Of a DNA stretch of 64,000 nucleotides, positions 43,305 through 55,300 are shown piece after piece. Position 1 is the first letter of the stretch, and every line of letters begins with the position of its first letter. The position numbers and the translations under genes were made by a program. The notes under the pieces are model-generated. The model saw only the letters and a list, made by a program, of their open reading frames with translations, did no database searches and had not been told where the DNA came from. The stretch is taken from assembly GCA_002917775.1 (NCBI GenBank), contig KZ627148.1, positions 1,144,764-1,208,763 of the forward strand, in the 5' to 3' direction. The DNA is from Glaciozyma antarctica PI12. Lineage: Eukaryota > Basidiomycota > Microbotryomycetes > Kriegeriales > Camptobasidiaceae.

Positions 43305-44873
43305 TCAGCAGCACCAGCTGCTTGACGAGGGAGAAGTGATTGCATCGTCGTCCCCGAGCATGATGGAGTCCCTCGAGCGAAGAACTCGGTTCGTCTCAAT
43401 CTGCGACTTGCGTTCGACCAACCTCCTCGTAATATGAAGGAAGAGGTCCTCGATCCCTGCGCCCACTCATCAGCCCCACTTACTCTCACACGAAACGAAC
43501 GCAAACTCACCGAAATCGTCCTTGGCGCTCACTTCCTCGACCTCAATCCCGCACTCCCTCACCATCTCCTCTACCCTCTCCTCCTCCTCGCTCTTCCTCT
43601 CCTCCTCGCTCTTCCTCCCCCGCACCCCCAATCCCAACTTACTTGCACTCCTCACCATTTCCCCCTCCCTCCCCTCACACACCGAGCTAGCACTCGAATT
43701 CGCGCTCGGAGGCCCCACTCCCAATTTAGTACTCATCTTCCTCACCCTCGCCCCGAGGGTAGGAGGCGACGGAGGACCGGGGGGAGAAGTGATGATCGTC
43801 GGCATCGTGCTGAGAGTTCTGGAACGCTGTCGTGGGAGAGGAGGGGAAGGGGTGGGAGAGGGGTGGACCCATTCGGCGATGGAGCGGCGGGCGGTGAGGA
43901 GGTCTACGGCGCGGAGGGAGGAGAGGTCGCCTTTGGAGCCGACGATGTGGATGATGAGGTCTGGAGACATGTTTTGTCGGAGTTCTGCGGGGAGGGGTTA
44001 GAGAGTGTGCGGAGGGAGAGAGGAGGGACCGGGCGCACCTTCGAGCCAGATCTTGATGTCGGCGAAACTGTCGGCGTTCGTGATGTCGTAGACGAGGATA
44101 GCTGCCAGAGCTCCTCGGTAGTACAGTGGTGCTGCGATTATCGTCAGCTGCTGCCCCTACGCGCGTAACGAAAGCGAAACGAGGACGCACCCATGCTCCT
44201 GAACCTCTCTTGACCTGCCGTGTCCCAGATCTGCAAGCGCACCTTGCACCCATCGACGACGAGCTTCTTCGTAAGGAAGCTCGCGCCAATCGTCGACGAG
44301 AGCGAGTAGCTAAAGTGACCCGAAGTGTAGCGATGAACGATGGACGTCTTGCCGACTCCCTGGCTCCCCACTGCGCGATGAAACATCAGCACGTCGCCCC
44401 AAGTCTCACAGCACCTCGTCCTGCCCGATACAAGAGAGAGCAAACTCACAGATGACCACCTTCGCCTCGAGCTGGTTCGCCGTATCCGCGCCAGCTCCTC
44501 CCCCCGCCGTTCGGCGATACGCTCCTCCCTGCCTCCTCCTCGTAGGACCCCTCGTCAATCCCACCGGCGAGCTCCCCGGCCTCCCACTCGTCGGAAACTC
44601 GAACGTAGTCGGCGGCCCGGCGAGAGAGGGGGAGAAGAAGGGCTGAGGGGTCCGGGCTAGAGCATCGACGGAGTGGGAGCGTGGGAGGGGCGAGGCGGAG
44701 GGTGGGAAGCGGGTCGAGGAGGGGGAGGTGCTGGGGTTCGAATGGAGGGAGGAGAGGGAGGGGAAGGTTGCTGGAGGAGAGGAGGTCTTGCGCGATGAGG
44801 AGGTGGACGAGTTGGATGAGGAGAGAGAGTCGGCCGAGGAGGAGGTTAGAGGAGATGGTGGTGTAGGTGCCAT
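43305..44873 (-). CDS. Rab-type small GTPase with N-terminal extension and internal insertion
   Basis: Membrane-traffic GTPase of the Rab5-like branch. Start MAPTPPSPLTSSSADSLSSS opens a disordered extension of about 140 residues. The G domain then has VVILGSQGVGKTS (G1), SLSSTIGASFLTKKLVVDG (effector/G2), LQIWDTAGQERFRSM (G3) and LYYRGALAAILVYDITNADS. G4 reads HIVGSKGDL, so the usual Asn of NKxD is Ser. About 130 residues lie between G4 and G5 (VSAKDDFG), against under 30 in Rab5; the extra part is S/P-rich then acidic-basic (GRKSEEERKSEEEERVEEM). It ends SSSSWCC, a double-cysteine prenylation signal. Seven or so exons. Exon joins around each motif are in frame, so the oddities are not splicing errors. 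Confidence 0.85.
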
Positions 44874-46155
44874 GGGTGTAGTTTGGCGTGCGAGTAAGAT
44901 GAGTTGCTGAAGTTGAGAGAGTTGACTGATTCCAACTGGTGACCTCCTATTCGAACCTAGCGCCAAGGACAGGTTCCCAGCAAGCGCGCTCGCCGTTGCC
45001 TAGTACGCTGGGATGAAGCAACGGCGTGCTGTTCTGCTGGGAGGAAAGAGGAGCGAGGCGGAGAGTGTGGCTAGTGGTGATTCCTGTGTTCGAGAGGGGG
45101 AGGAGGAGGCGCGTCCGAGGTCGTCACGTTCGTCACAGAGAAAGGCGGCGGGCCTGGGGGAGGTGAGGAGACCCTTTGTCTGAAAGGCGAGAGGCCAGGA
45201 GGGGAGAAAGATGGACGAGGGAACTGGGAGAAGGTAAGGAAGCTCTCGAGGACAAGCTTTGTGCAGACTGCCAGGCGCCTGGCCCAGATGAGCTTCTTTT
45301 TCTCTCGTTCTCCGACAAGGGAATACTGCTGCTCCACTCGTACTGCAGCCCCACCTTAGCTCCCCTGCCGCTGTTAGAAACAGCTTCAACCAACCGCTGG
45401 CGACGCGACAAGAAACGCTGGCTCGAAATTGCGTCCTAGTGTTTTGATGATCCTACGCCGTCCCGTGGACTAAACGAACAAGTAGGAGGAACTGAACCCA
45501 ACATACGCGCGCTCTGGCGTGTATCGAGAGCGAAAAGGAAGACAAAGTCCCTGCGACGGGGACTCCGAGATTCTGCCAGGCTGTGCCAGCCTCGCTACTG
45601 GTGTAGCTTCTTCTCCCTGCGTTTCTTTGCTGGTATTCGATCAACTTGAGTTTGAGGAATGTAGCAATACGCGGACAAGGAAGCAGCTGGCGAAGGGCGA
45701 GTACTTGGGTCGCGTTGTTTGTTTATCTCGAACTCAATACGGTCACCTCGATCCTTTTCTTCTTTCACCGCACGAAGGAACTTGCTCCCAATCACTCTGC
45801 TGTATTAACGCGTTCAATTCACTCCAACGACGTGGTGAAGAACTACAAAAAAAGGCCATTCCTCTCGCTGCGCCTTGCCAAAGCGCCAAAGCCCGAGTTT
45901 GTTTTCAGGCGAGTTGTGCTCTCGCTTCCCCCCCTCGACCTCAAGCTCAAAACTCGCTTCTCTTAAATCGTGAAGACCCCCCTCCGTCTTTCACTCCATC
46001 TCCCGCTCGAGGCTCCGCCCTTGCCAGCTCTCCAAGATCGAACTCGGCGCGTCCATCACTCCGTCACGTCCATCACTCCGTCACGTCCATCGCGCCCGCC
46101 GAACTCGACCTCCGTCTCCCCCAGCCACGCCCAGGGAGTGCCTCCTTCTTTACAG
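44874..46155. other. Large divergent intergenic region, Rab gene / MRC1
   Basis: About 1.28 kb, the longest spacer here. It holds both promoters. A 17-bp unit (gtccatcactccgtcac) is repeated 2.5 times at 46,051-46,093. A minus-strand ORF at 45,071-45,337 (KKKLIWARRLAVCTKLVLES within it) is protein-like but unrecognised. Longer plus-strand ORFs are not supported by any family. Confidence 0.4.
46051..46093 (+). repeat. 17-bp tandem repeat in the MRC1 leader
   Basis: Two full copies and a partial copy of gtccatcactccgtcac, about 60 bp before the MRC1 start codon. Confidence 0.75.
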
Positions 46156-49100
46156 ATGAACACGTCTCCCGCCCCCGCCAACACGGCCGACGCCGATCCA
46201 GCCGCTCCAGGACCCCCTTCCTCATCCACGCTCTCCTCCCTCTCCTCCTCCGTCCTCCCCTCCTCCACCAACACCTTCGCGCCCCCTCTCGTCCCCCTCC
46301 TTCACCCCAAACCTGCTACCCGGACGTACGGCCGCAAGTCCGCCCCTACCGCGCCAGCACCCTCGAGCGACGCGTCGGTCCCTCCTCCCCTCCCCCCTCC
46401 TGCCCTCGTGCGGCACTCGACGTCTGCAATTCCAGAGACCGAGTTTGAGCCGCTTAAGGAGAGCGGGGACTTGGGAAGCGATGATGTGACGGAGCGGGAG
46501 GGGAGTGGGAGTAGTTCTTCGCCGACGCGTAGGTGTGAGCAGACGGATCCGACGACCGAGGAGGAGGATATGGAGATGAGGGGGGAGAAGGACGCGAGTC
46601 CTAGTTCTCCTTCTCCCCTTGGAGGGATGGAAAGCTCGGATGGGGAGCAGGAGGGCGCGTTGGCGTACCACAAGAAGAACCTCCGCGTCCTCGAGGCGCT
46701 CGCAGCCATCGACAGGGCAGCAGACGAAGCGGAGGAGCGCGGGGAATCCCTCCCCGTTCTTCTTACCACGCGCCCTCCCGCCTCCTCATCCTCCCTCACC
46801 TCCCTCACCACCTCCGACCCCCTCCTCCCCTCCTCCGTTCTCCGCACCACGCGTCTCCGCGACTCCTCCTCTCAACAAGAAGCCCAACGACCCATCCCCA
46901 TCCTCACCGACTCCTCAGCCTCCTCCCCCAGCCTTCTTCAAGCGATCGACGACTTCCTCCCTCCCCTCGACGCGACCATGAGCGACGCAGATGACGAGGA
47001 GGACATCGTCGCCCGTCCTCGTGCGACGACGCTAAAAGGGAAGAAAGCGCGTCGCGCTGCCATTCTCGATTCAGAGGACGACGACGAGGACGACGTCGTG
47101 GAGCAAGTCGAGATCCCTTCGGATTCGAGCATCGATTCGGACGACGGGATGCTGCCGAAGAACCCGGTCGCGGTCTTGTCGAAGAAGGAGAAGCTCGCAG
47201 CGTTGGCGGCGAAGAAGCGACCGGTCGTGGTGGAGAAGAAGGAGCGAGAGAGGAGTAGGAGCGTGGTGAGCGAGGAGAGCGATACGGGGAAGAAGGTCAA
47301 GGTCAAGGCTTCAAAGATGGGGGTGAGTTCTCGTCAGCTTTGGGGGTCGGAGCGAGGGTTGACTTTAGCGGTGCGCAGAACCGAATGTCGAAGAAGGAGG
47401 AGGAGGAGATGAACCAGCAGACTGCCGCTATAAAGCGCGGTAAGCTTTCCCCGTCGCCTTCGACTGACACTCTCGCTGATTCTTTCGCACGACAGGCATG
47501 CCCGTTTCCCTCCAACCGCGCATCAAGTCCAGCCTTTCCGTCGCCTCCGTCCTCAGCAAAGCCTCCGCTCGGTACGCTCCTCATCGTCTCTCGCTCGCTC
47601 GCTAACCTCCCAATTCCCGCAGCCACAAGCCCGCTCTTCGCCCCATTAGCTCCTTCCAACCGCAACTCCCCACCCCCGACCTAACCGTCTCCTCCCACCC
47701 CCCTCGCGCCCTCCCATCCTCCTCCTCCATCATCATGACCGACTCTCCTGCGCGGCTCTCCTCTCGGGCAATCGAGAAACAACGCGCCACGAGCCCAATC
47801 GACGCTACTCCCATTCAGCGGAAACGCGTCCCGACCATGCTCGTCGAGGAGGAGGACGACGACGACCTCCCTACGATCGAGGAGATGACCCACCGCGCCG
47901 ATGAAGCTCTGAAGCGAGCAGCGTTCCTCGACGCCAAGAGGGCCGCACTAGCATGCACCATCACCCTCTCCGACTCGGATTCCGACCTCGAGATCGAGGG
48001 CGCACCGAATCCGAGGATGCTGCGAGCTGCGAGCGTCGAAATCGAGGAAGCGAGCAAGTTGCCCCGGCTGGGTCGGTCGGCGAGGAAGTTGCAGAAACTG
48101 GCTGGACCGGCGCACGGTCGGGAAGAGGAGGAGCCGAGCGAGAGTCAGCTCGAGGCCAGCGCAAAGACCTGGGGGAATAACCTCGCCGACCCCCAGTTGT
48201 ACCTCTCCAAATCGAGGAAGGGGAGGCCGGCGGTTCAGCTCGCGCCAAGTGCGGACGCGTTGAATCAGAACCTGCTGGACAAGAGTAGGGCTAGGAATTT
48301 GGAGCTCAGGACGAAGAAGGCGATCGCGGCGAGGAGGGCCAAGGAGGCCAAGTTGGATCGCGAGGCGGAGGAGACGGTCAAGCGGGTCGATCCGAAGATG
48401 ATGTTGGCGGACAAGGCGGCGAGGTTAAAGGAGGTTAAGGAGAGGGGTGGAGAGGTGGAGGAGGACGAGGAGGACGCGGCGGACGAGGACTTTGTGCTCG
48501 AGGAGGAGAGGGGGAGCGATGAGGAGAGGGGGAGCGGAGCCGAGGTTGAGGGGAGTGGAGAGGAGGAGGGATCTGCGAGCGAGCAGGAGGGAAGGATGAG
48601 CGACGTTATGGAGGAGGTCGAGGAGGACGAGGACGAGTCGATTCCAGTCGGTACGCGCGGAGGAGGTCGAGCAAAGATCGTGGACGACGACGAGGATGAG
48701 TCGATGCTCCCTCCGGTCGAGGAAGGACCTCGACGCGTTCAGCTTCCTGCGTTCCTGGACGACGGTGGCGACGGAGGTTTCTCCCAGTTCTTCGGCACGG
48801 CCTTCAGCCAGGACGTCGGAGCGAAGAACGACGTGCGTCCCCCGCGCATTCCTCTCCGAGCGATCTGACCCTTTCGCTTCGTAGGTCGAGGGCTTCTTCC
48901 GCGCTCCTGAGCCGTCTGCATTCGGACCCGACCCTACGTTCCTCGGAGCCGTCCTCATCAACTCGGCCGAACGCGCCAAGGACGCCGAACGACTCGAAGC
49001 TGGGAACGCCTTCATGAACGAGCCGGCTACTCCTCGCGAGATGGAACCTCCGCGCCAGTACATTAACAAGAAGGGGTTCGTCCTGTCTTCTGCTCGCACG

Positions 49101-50859
49101 ATGCCTGTGCTAACGATTCGCTCGTCGACAGCTTCATGACCCAAACTCGCCCCGCCAACCTCTTCGAAGACTCCCCCTCCGACTCTCCCGGTGACTCAGG
49201 CCTCCACTCCCAGTCCATCCCCGGCTCCGCCTCCCTACGCATGACCCAAACCCAACTCGACGCGACTCAAACCCCCACGCAAGCTCCTCGTGGCCTCGCT
49301 CGCCGCGCACCGCTCCGGATGCTTGACAGCTTCGTCATGCCCGGCACCGAGGTTCACATCTCGACCGCTGAAGCGGAGGAGGAGGTCGAGGAGACGCAGC
49401 AGCACGAAGTCGAGGAAGATCTGGAGACGCAGGATACCGAGATGAGCGGCCTCGACGTCCCTTCGGCCGGTCAGCGTCTTCCGCAAGCCGCGACGCCGAT
49501 TCGGAGCGCGTTCGAGGTTCTCCAAGCGACGCAGAAAGCTTTGGCGGCGCCTCCGAAGGCGAAGAAGGAGCGCGTGAGGAGCGAGTTTGTCGATAACGAG
49601 GCGGAGAGGTCGGAGGACGAGGGTATGGGGATGGGAGCGGGGAGTGGGGACGAGGATGAGAATGGACTCGACGTCGAGCTCGAGTCGCTCGTTGATAACG
49701 AGGAGGTCGAGCGGGAGCTTCGCGAGGAGCAGGACAAGCTTGCGAACGAGGCGTACATGTGCGCATTCTCGCTGGCGTAGTTTCAAGAAGATGAGAGCTG
49801 ATGCGTTTGGCTCGCAGGGCCGATAATGCGAAGGACGACGCGCAGAACGAGGCGAGGATGAAGAACATCGCCGACGGCAAGGAGCGCGGGAAGCGGCCTG
49901 GAGAAATTGATCTCGACGACGACGATTTCGACGACGACGACTACGGCCGGTCGATGAGGCGCGCAGAGAAGCGGGCCAAGACGAACGCTAGCATGGCCGA
50001 GCTCCGTAAGCCCTTTCTTTACCTATCGTCGAAGCCTCGCTGACGATGTTGTGCAGTCGTCGACGAGGAAACTCAGAGTTTCGCTCTCGCGCATGGCGAA
50101 GGAAGCACCGTACCCATCAAGGACGGCGAGATGGAGATCGTACTCCTTCAAGATGACGACGAAGAAGATCGGAGCGACGAGGACGAGGACGAAGGCGACG
50201 GGATGGACGGAGGCGAGCCTGCGCTTCCTCGAGTGGCCTTGTCGGCTCGCGAAGCCGATCGTCTCGCTGTCGCTGATTCACGTCGCGTGAGTCTCCATCT
50301 CCATGTGTTCCGTTCTGCGGCGCGGCTTTCGCTGACTCGGCGTTGTTCAACAGCGTCGCGAGCTAGGAGAGACGAGAGTCGCTTCGCCCGAGAGCTACCT
50401 CCGCGACAGTCCCCCCGCTCCTCAGTTCAAGATCACGAATCGCGAGCGCCGAACGACCTCAATCACGACCACTGCCGTCGTCGACGAGTGGGGCAGCCTC
50501 GACGTACGTTCGCTTCTCCAGCTTCCACCGACCTCGCTGACCTTTCCCGCCAACAGTCACAGAAGCTCTTCCGCCCTGAACACATGCAAAACTCGGATAT
50601 GAGTCGGTACAAGTCGGATTCGAAGGAGGAGAGTCTAGGGAACGGCACGACGCTCGGCGCCAATTCGTCGGTGTACGTCCCCTCGCTCGCTTTCCCCTTT
50701 CTCGCGCTGACGTTCTTCAGTACGGGATTCACGAAGGCGAAACCGGGAGCCAAGGCGGCGTTTGGAGGGACGTTGGGAGGTGGCGTGAATGGGAAGGTGG
50801 CGGTCACGTCCAAGCAGGAGTCGAGGATGGGTTACAGGAAAAACAACTTTGCGACCTAG
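46156..50859 (+). CDS. MRC1: Mediator of replication checkpoint Mrc1 / claspin
   Basis: Fork protein that couples polymerase and helicase and passes the ATR/Mec1 signal to the Rad53-type kinase. Start MNTSPAPANTADADPAAPGP. The N-terminal half is acidic/basic and disordered. PRIKSSLSVASVLSKASAR and SKSRKGRPAVQLAPSADALN occur mid-protein. SQ/TQ sites cluster: FMTQTRPANLFEDSP, MTQTQLDATQTPTQAPRG, ETQQHE, LETQDTEM. The MRC1-like domain follows: RVRSEFVDNEAERSEDEGMG, VELESLVDNEEVERELREEQ, RPGEIDLDDDDFDDDDYGRS and MRRAEKRAK. The C-terminus has ERRTTSITTTAVVDEWGSLD and KQESRMGYRKNNFAT. About 1,350 residues, ten introns. The SEFVDNEAEESxDE signature is the strongest evidence. Confidence 0.92.
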
Positions 50860-51059
50860 GCGTCTCGGCCCCTGTATCCCTCCTTGTAGTCACTGCATTT
50901 TGATATTCGTTAAGCATTCTGACTCGGTTCGTGGCTTGAGCAGCAGTGAAGGGAGAATCGCGAGCAGGAAGAGCAGAAGACGCGGAGAACTCGAAGATGA
51001 GCCGCAGCCGGAGAATGCCCTCAGATGATAGATGCATAAACATGACGCGCGGCTCTGCC

Positions 51060-52101
51060 TCAATAATACATGATGCTGTGGAGGAGGGCGTGGGGGTGGG
51101 CCTCCTGCTGCCGTGCGAGGATCCCAGCCAAGTCGGCGTCGACGTCGGGAGAGCGTTCGATCTGTGCGCTTTGGGAATCAGCAGTGATCTGGTTGAAAAG
51201 CTAGTGAAGGTACTCACGGCAGTGCAAAGGTCCAGCAAGGCTCTACCGGCGATGAGAGCTTCCTCGTGGTTATCCTTGATCTCGACGTTGATGACGTGAA
51301 CAGGACGGTTCATGTCTCCTCCCTTCATGAGAAGGTCTTGGTTCCAGCATCAGCATAGGCCTCTCGCGTGGAATAGGTGGAGAAGAACTCACCATCGCAC
51401 ACGACGTCGTAGCACCTCTCCTCGCAAGTAATCACCACATCCACCACCGCCGACGTTTCCTGCCACCTCTCCGGCGCCGTCTTGACGCGCCTATTCCGAT
51501 CCAGCATCGTCAGAATCCCATTCGCCGTATACCTGCAGTCCCACCGCTTCATCAGCACCTCCATCCGAGCTGAGGAGGGAGTAGGGAACGCACAGTCGCG
51601 CGTCCTTGGACTTGAGGTCCTGGTACATCTTCTCGTACGGGGTGCCAAAAGGGTAGATATTGGGCTTGTCGATCGTAGCTCCTGGCAGGCGTACAGCCGA
51701 CCCTGTCCCAGCTGAGATGACGCTAAAGTTGGCCTTCCTGCTTCGAGCCTCAGCACCTCTCCCCCCTCGCGCTTTTCCCAGCCCACTCACGAAAGTACGT
51801 TGTGCCCCTCCATAGACCGATTGTTGTTGGACGCGCAGACGATACAGAACCTTGTACGCGACTTGGGTGCCGCTGGCGCCGGCGAACCGCCTTGGACGAG
51901 CGCCTGCTCGAACCGCTGCGGAGGCGGAGCGTTCGAGCTGGAACCGGGAGGCGCGCGGAAGCCGGGTGGAGGAGTTGGGGCGTGGCCTTGTGGAGGAGTT
52001 GGGGGAGGAGGGTACGAGGAGGTGCCTTGAGGAGGAGTGAAGGAGCGGGGAGGAGTGCTGGTGCCGTTGTAGCCCTCGCGAGCGCGAAGTCGGGGATCCA
52101 T
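51060..52101 (-). CDS. SSU72: RNA polymerase II CTD phosphatase Ssu72
   Basis: Removes Ser5/Ser7 phosphates from the polymerase II tail; part of the cleavage/polyadenylation complex. Start [20 protein letters not shown]. Unlike the usual short N-terminus, about 80 proline-rich residues with repeated T-P-P come first. The phosphatase then reads [19 protein letters not shown] (active-site C-x5-R-S), [112 protein letters not shown] and [12 protein letters not shown]. The tail is [12 protein letters not shown]. About 285 residues against about 200 in yeast and human. Confidence 0.95.
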
Positions 52102-52362
52102 CTGCTTGAATGGAGCTTGTTGAACGGAGAGGGGGGGAAGGAGGAAGGGAGAGAGGCAAGCTGAAGCTGGCGAAGTGGTCGGGGCAAGGTCAAGTAGGCT
52201 CAAGTCCGCACGTGTTCCTTCGCAGCTCTCTCTCCCTGGCAAACAATCTCAGAGTAACTCGTTCTCAAGCATCGAAAGCGCACAGAATGGATAGCAAAAG
52301 CAACCTCAGTCATCAAAGTCAAGCGTCTCATCCTCCCCCCCCTGCGCGGCCTCATCCGCTGG

Positions 52363-55300
52363 CTAGCTGGCAGCTCCGCGCTCCTCCTCATCCATCGCGC
52401 TCCCCTCCCCCCTCCCCCTGACCCCATCCCTCGAATCTCCCTCCACCGTCATCGCACCCCTCGACGACACCTCCTCATCGACCTTCGACTCAAAAAGCGG
52501 CGTCTCATCTCGCGTCTCGTCTCGCGTCTCGTCCCGCATCGTCTCGCGCGTCGAAGAACCTGCTGCAAAGGGCAGAGTCGCACAAAGCATGCGAACGGCT
52601 TCAGCTTGAAGGTCTCGAAGAGCTGCGGTGAGATCTTGTGCCGAGAGGGATTTCGAACGGTAGAGGTCTTTGAGCGAGGTTTTGAGCTGGTGCGAAGGGG
52701 GTGAGTCGCCGTCCAGAACGAGGGGGAAGGAGGGACGGACCCTGAGAAGCTCCTTGCGACGAAGAGTGAGTTTGGTGCTTTGTGCACCGGCGCGACCTTG
52801 TGCGGCGAGAGATTCGAGCGTCGCAGAGACGACCGAGGCTTTGTCGAGGACGTCCGAAGGGAGTTTGGCGAGTTTAGCGAGCTCGAGACCTGTGGATCTA
52901 TACAGCTTCTGCGGCGCATAGGAGAACGAAGGGACGAACCGTAGTGTGTGAGAGGAGTCGTGCCGTCGAGGACTCGGTGGTGGAACGTGAGGCTGTAATC
53001 AGGCTGACTTCGGTCGACCTGCGAGCAAGGGTGAGATCTCCCCGAGTGAAGAAAGGAGCTGTGCCAACCTCGGTATCGAGGTAGAGCGAAATGACGTTCG
53101 GGTACCGTCCCAGCGTGACAGACAATTCCTGCGCCGCCTCCTCAGCCCCTCCTCTCCTCCCGCAAAGAAGCGGAAACTCACCTTGAAGTGCGTAGCAAAG
53201 AAGCAAATCGCCTTGGCCTTGATGATGCTCTCCGCCAGCGCATGCGCGATCCCCACTCCCTCGACAGGACTCGTCCCCCTCCCCAGCTCGTCGACGATGA
53301 TGAGGCACTGCTTGCACGTTCCCATCGCGCTGACGATCATTGCCATCGTGCTCATCTCCTTGCTGAACGTCGAGAGGCTCGCTTCGATCGAGTCGTCGTT
53401 GCCGAGGCGAGAGAGGAGGGCGTCGACGACGCGGAATGAGGCGTAGGTGGCGGGAACGTAGCAGCCGATCTGCGACGCTCGTCGGTTGTGAGAGACGGGA
53501 AAATGAGAGAACACACCTGAGCCATGATCTGCAGGAGAGCAATCTGGCGAAGCAGGGTCGACTTTCCAGACATGTTGGAGCCACCGACGATCTGGAACGA
53601 GGCCGAATCGCTCGCGTACGTGTCGCTGCGATAGAACGTATCAGTTTCAACTGCAACCGTGTAAGCGAAGGCAACGCACTTGGGAACGAAGGAGCCGTCC
53701 GAGAGGCGGAAGTGCTCGTGGAGAGGGTGGCGACCAGCCTTGATCGCGAGCGTGTCGGTCCATTCGGGTCGCACTGTCGTTCACATAACGTCAGCTTGAC
53801 GCCGGATCAGCGAAAGGCGAAAGACGAACCGTAGTTGCTCTTCGAGGAGACGTCTGCGAAGCTGCGGGGACGACGAGAGATGAGGCCCATCCTCACGAAG
53901 AGATGGAGACAGAACTCACGCCGCGAGCATGTCGACCATCGCAATTGCTTCCGCGCAGTGGTAGAGGCACGCGATCCCCGTTCGAATCTCCTCAATAAGC
54001 TCGTCGAGAATCTCGTCGCTGCTCGCCGATATCGCCGTCAGCCCTCTCGCCTTTCCGAGAGCTCGCGAGCGAGAACGACGCACCTCATCAGAAAGATCTC
54101 CTGCACGCTCTCCTGAATCCTCGAGTTCTTCTTCTTGAGGTCCATCGAGCTGAACTCGATCTTCTTTGCCTTCTTGTTCTGCTCTCCCCATCAGATCCAG
54201 CACGCGAACTCTGCGAAAAGAGACTCACGACGTTGATGAAGATCCTCGGCAGCTCCTTGCCCTCCAACTCGGCCTTGGAGCAGAAGAAGGCGCACCCCGA
54301 CGCTCCGTAGTCCATGCTCATCTCGATCCCGTACTTGTCCTTCATCTCCTCGCACAACTCGAACGCGTCGTTCAAGTTCTCCTTGTACGTCTCCCTCGCG
54401 ACATCCAACAACCTGTCCTCATTAGCCCTCTCCCCTCCTCCAAACCAGAGAGAAAAGGGACGACTCACAACTTCCTCTCTGCGCGAATCGCATAAATCCT
54501 CGTACTCCTCGTCGCCAACCCCCCCTTCTGCAACCCCGTCACAGCATCCTCATTAATCGTCCCCTTAATCGCCCCCCTAATCTCCTCACTCCTCTCATCT
54601 CCCAAGATTTCTCCCACCCTCGCTAGCAACACCGACGTACTCCCCTGCACCGCTGCCCTGATCGCCGGCAACGCATGCAGGAAAGTACGGAGGTGGAGGA
54701 TGCGAGTGATCTTGGTTTCGGAATCGCGGGAAGGGTCTGCGGAGGTACGGCGTTGGGACGAGCCGGGGCGGGAGGCGACGAGTTGACCGATGAGGAGGTC
54801 GAGGTCTAGAGAGCGGAGAGGTTCGAGGGACTTGCGGAGAGCGTGGAAACGTTCTTCCGAGTCGAGGAGTTCTTCGATCTGTCCGAGCGAGAGGTGAGTG
54901 GGGGTGAGAGAAGGGAGGAGGGGACGTACGGCGTCGAGACGCGGATCGATCACGGTGATGTGCGTGAGGGGGGAGAGGATATTGGTGCGGAGGAGTCGGG
55001 AGCCCATGGGCGTGTAGCAGTGGTTGAGAAGTCCGTGGAGATGCTGCTTCGAGTTCTTGTTGAGAAGCTGCGTAGTGGCGTCAGCGGGACGTGAGAAGTC
55101 GAAAAGGGACGACGCACGTTGGAGACGAGCTCGAGGTTCATGGCTGTGTCCGAGTCGATGAGGCAGTTCCCTTCTAGAGCTGCGTAGGTGATGCGAAGGG
55201 AGCGGGGAGGGAAGACGACCGAGTGCGCATTCTCGAGGTACTTGAAGAGGGCGGAGGTGGCGGAGAGCGCGTAGAACCTGCGTCCACGTTAGCTCAAGTA

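Noticed and set aside
45519-46448. 309-codon plus-strand ORF upstream of and overlapping MRC1
   Set aside because: No recognisable domain, and its 3' part is an out-of-frame shadow of MRC1.
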